Source of the DNA: Eremophila alpestris peregrina
Taxonomy: Eukaryota > Chordata > Aves > Passeriformes > Alaudidae
NCBI GenBank assembly: GCA_009792885.1
Contig: WMCF01000021.1
Span: forward strand, 2,713,713 to 2,777,712
Direction of reading: 5' to 3'
DNA length: 64,000 nucleotides
In this document: one piece after another, positions 60,601-64,000 of the stretch
Layout of the letters: each line of letters opens with the position of its first letter
Numbering within the stretch: the first letter of the stretch is position 1
Position numbers and translations under genes: made by a program
The notes under the pieces: generated by a model
What the model was told of the DNA's origin: nothing
Seen by the model: the letters and a program-made list of their open reading frames with translations, nothing else
Database searches by the model: none

Positions 60601-63600
60601 GCCATAATTCCTTTGTACATATCTGCCAGCATTCTGAGCTATAATCCATGAAAAGTCTCCCATAGGTTTCAACAGTTGGTAGAGGAGGGCTGAAAGTGTT
60701 AAGCTATTTTACAATTTTCCTCAGTAGTTTTGGGCACTGACCCTGCTTCTCCTCCATCAACACAGGTGCAATTTGCTTCAAGGAACTCCCCTGGTACTTG
60801 TTGACTGTCCTCAGGAAAAATTGTATTTATTAAAAATTGTATTATATTCCTTCAGAAACATGGGTGAGGTGGCTGCTTCAAACCTTAACATTTTCAGGAG
60901 AATTTCTAACAAAGCCTGTGTTAGTGTCTCTATAGCTTTAGTGATTTGAGCCTAACAGGCAGAATAATTGCTCAAGCCTTTGAATTTCTCAGCTGGAAAG
61001 AGATTGCTACCTGTAATTTAATTGATTAAATATGCACATACCCTTAATTCTCTGGGAATGAAGAAAAGGATAAGAAAGGGAATAACATAATTTAAAGCTA
61101 TGCACTTAAGTGGCTATGAATTAGCTCTCTCAGTTACTGCCTAATCCATCATATTTTTCTTCTCTTTCCCTCAGCATTTTACTGAAGAGCCTGACTAAAT
61201 AAAAGGGAAACAAAGAGAAACTGTGAAGAAATAGAAAGGACCATTAACACATAAATCTGGATATCACAGCAGGAATTGAAATTCATCATCAACATCCAGG
61301 TATTCACTCTACCTGACTAACCTTACTCTGGCAAGTTCCAGTTTGGAGAATCTACACAGTCAGAAGGGACTTTCTAAACTGAGGCAAGACACAGGACAGA
61401 AGAGAGAAGTGCCTGGTCTAAGACCTCTGTTCAAGGTGATGCAAATCTGCATTAGGTTCATCTCTTGAGGAACACAGAGCAGTGAAAGCATCTGCACCTC
61501 TTGCCTAGAGCATAACTTAAATGGGAAAGTAATACCCTTAAAAACACAATTGAGGAACTTACAAATGATTAAATAATAAGGTTTTGGAGTTCATTTAACC
61601 TGAACATGGTCTACTTTCCAGTGACCACAATCTAATTTCATCCACAGTAAGATCTGAAATAATTTCATTATTAGAGACATAAAATATACTGCACATCTGC
61701 AAATTAATCACGGGGGATGGAGGGAATGTTTTTATATAGCTCACACAGGAAGACGAGATTATGGTAAATGTAATAACTTCCCACTCTAGTGAATAGATTC
61801 TCCATTTTAACAGATCCAGAGCTTTCTGATTCCACTGTGGAACAATGGAACAGCTCACAATACAAATGAGCAACTTCTTGAGTAACAGCTCAGTGGTGTT
61901 TCAAAGAACATGCCTGTCATACCACCAAATTTATCCCACACACGATGACCATAACATAAATCCTTAAAAAAAGTCAGAGTTTTCTGGTACAGGAACAAAA
62001 GGCATCCTCTCTTTTGCCTTCAAGGGAGCATGGGGGCAGCATCTATCCTGACAAAGACTTTGTGAGCATTATATTCCTTGCTATCCTTTTTATTTAACTG
62101 TCTGTATTGATTTGTTATAACCAACTTCCTTCTCTCTCTCTCAGCAGTCGAGTGATATGTGAACATCTCACAGCCTGTAATTAATATATTGCTCTATAGT
62201 AGAAATGGATAAGATTGCCAATGTTTGTATTACAATCCAGAGTACAAAAACCCTACAAGTGAAGTTGCTCTGCCCATCTCTCATTAAAATCTCTGAATCA
62301 CTTCTCATAGTTCTGATTTTCCCCCCAAATACAACTTGTACATCTCCTGTATTTTTCCAGCATTCTTTTCTAATGGGGCAGGGGGTGTCAAGGGTTCAAA
62401 CTGTAAGCCAGGATACATTCAGGTCTGCCATGCAGAACACCCAATCTCACAGCATTGTACAAAGCAGAAATATTCAGCTGTGTTATGATACACACAGCCT
62501 TTCCCATTGTTTCCCACAGAAAGTACAAGGGCTTGTTTAACCCAAATATAACAATATCAAAAGCATATTTCTACATTTTACATGTCAGGCTGAAGAATAT
62601 CAAAATAATAACAATAAAAAATGTTCAAGATAAAGGTAATTTAATTTTAAAATGTATTTCATGTACTTTGACATAGTCTGGGAAACTAACCATAATAAAA
62701 GAACTGAACAGGTTTATTTACACAGTGATATGCTGCCAGCAAGTGTTGGATATGAAGGCCAGAAGTCAAGTTCCAATCTTCTGAGTCAAATCCACAATGG
62801 AAAACAATGTCACCACTTCACATTTTCTGGAAACATTGTCTGTCATTTTTGCAACCCATTTGTCAACACTCCATCAAGCTCCTGCCACGCCATAATGAAC
62901 TGCTAGCTACCTCACATTATTCACTATTACTTATGTAAGATCTTGCACTATTTGGCTAGGTATTTTTGTAGCCTCATTAGCAAAGATTACATCATTAGTG
63001 AAGATTTAGCCCTGGCAGGGCTAGGTCCATTAAGAAAGAAAGGCTGAGCTGTTACACCATATAGTATTTTGCAAGTTATATTAGCTATACTTCTACACTA
63101 GCACAACTAGGATTGGGTGTTGCAGTGGTATGACAAGAAAATGTGATTAGCAGCAAACATGCACTCTCTGTGCAGTGAAACCAGTCAAGTCCAGCCTCCA
63201 GAGTGGACTGGAATTTAGGCACTTGTGCCATCTGATCACTTACTGTCACAAATACAATAAGAAAACATCCTACCCTCGCCACTTTTGCCAGAAACTGGAC
63301 AGTGGTGAGAAAGCTGACAATTTGAGCAGCAGGTGAAAGAGGGCAGGATCTCATCAAACTGATTTAACTGTAAAGAGAAGCAGAGTAAATATCAGGTGCT
63401 AATCTAGGTTATCACACCATCAAGATATTGTGACTCAGGATTCAAGAAGAGCAATATTTATCAATCTGGATATCAAATGTTTTCTAGCAAGTATGGAGAC
63501 AATATAAGCTAAAAGTTAGTGATAAGATTGAGCACGTTAACATCAAATGCTTCAGAAATAAATGTATTCAATATATTCTGCTCCTATCACCAACTGCAGA

Positions 63601-64000
63601 CAGCTGTATAACATGATACACACAGGATAAAAATGAGAACGATGAGAATGCTTGCTATCTTTAACACACTCTGCTTCTACAGGCCACTGTAGAGGAAGCT
63701 TAAAGCCTAGAATTTACTTGGATTTATTTTTCAGAGATTTTAGGACTTCCAGATGTTGCCAGAGCACCTTTAATTTCTCTTGAAATATATATGCCAACTC
63801 TGCTTTAATTTCTGCATTATGTTTTCCACCATTCCTCCCCTGCTGGCCTTGCACTCCCCTCAGAGAACCTGAGCTTAGCATTCTGCAGCCATTAAACTGA
63901 TCTTGACCCATGCCAGGGGCCAGAAAAGCTGAATGCACAGCCTACTTTAATTTCTTTATACTCAGCTTGTGTGAAAGGTCAGTATGCAGAGTATGGGTAG
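51611..64000. other. Intergenic, AT-rich, no gene seen
   Basis: About 12 kb without a recognisable coding exon, RNA gene, CpG island or clear young repeat. The longest open frames here (about 90-111 codons) have low-complexity or random-looking translations. An octamer ATGCAAAT (53941-53948) with a TATATAAAA (53977-53985) resembles a core promoter but has no associated gene. By human synteny the next gene would be N4BP1, further on, but nothing of it is visible. Confidence 0.65.

Noticed and set aside
1..64000. A novel multi-gene system, tRNA, rRNA or snoRNA genes
   Set aside because: Scanning by eye found no cloverleaf, box C/D or H/ACA arrangement, or additional conserved protein segments. 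A covariance-model search would be needed to exclude small RNAs fully.

Overview
This is a window of a vertebrate nuclear genome, very probably a bird. Two genes can be read directly. LONP2, the peroxisomal Lon protease, is on the + strand with its last eight coding exons present. SIAH1, a RING-type ubiquitin ligase, is on the - strand and complete in coding sequence. They are convergent (tail to tail), which matches the LONP2-SIAH1 order I recall from human 16q12.1. CR1-type LINE tails, an ERVL-type solo LTR of a kind I recall as common in bird genomes, small introns and short GC-rich promoter islands all point to a bird. The species cannot be read from the window.

Layout: 1-26.2 kb holds the 3' half of LONP2, with coding exons at 1301-1442, 7233-7383, 7929-8055, 9047-9180, 17523-17665, 22378-22585, 23668-23858 and 25500-25721. 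Splicing them in phase gives residues 415-852 of the 852-residue human numbering with no net indel. They carry Walker B, sensor 1, the arginine finger, sensor 2, the catalytic Ser743/Lys786 dyad and a C-terminal SKL peroxisome-targeting signal. The Walker A exon and everything N-terminal lie upstream of the window.

25.7-30.6 kb is the 3'UTR and intergenic zone shared by the two convergent genes. SIAH1 has a single main coding exon (30577-31427, 282 residues from the ATG at 31425). Two GC-rich, CpG-dense islands lie upstream of it. The inner one (about 34.42-35.24 kb) contains a short coding exon (34418-34508, -). Spliced to the main exon, it adds 31 residues that align at equal length with the N-terminus I recall for the 313-residue human SIAH1 isoform. 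The outer one (about 48.13-49.34 kb) ends in a consensus donor at 48599/48598 and looks like the promoter and non-coding first exon of the standard 282-residue form. Each island contains a GC-rich minisatellite interrupted by a run of N. A solo ERVL-type LTR (44755-45316) lies inside the long SIAH1 5' intron.

49.4-64 kb is AT-rich sequence with no supportable gene, presumably the intergenic space upstream of SIAH1. It holds one probable ancient LINE remnant.

The two genes are not a pathway unit: LONP2 processes proteins in the peroxisome matrix, and SIAH1 ubiquitinates cytosolic and nuclear substrates. I see no evidence of a novel multi-gene system. The most interesting content is regulatory: the SIAH1 alternative N-terminal exon with an overlapping upstream ORF, and the paired promoter minisatellites.
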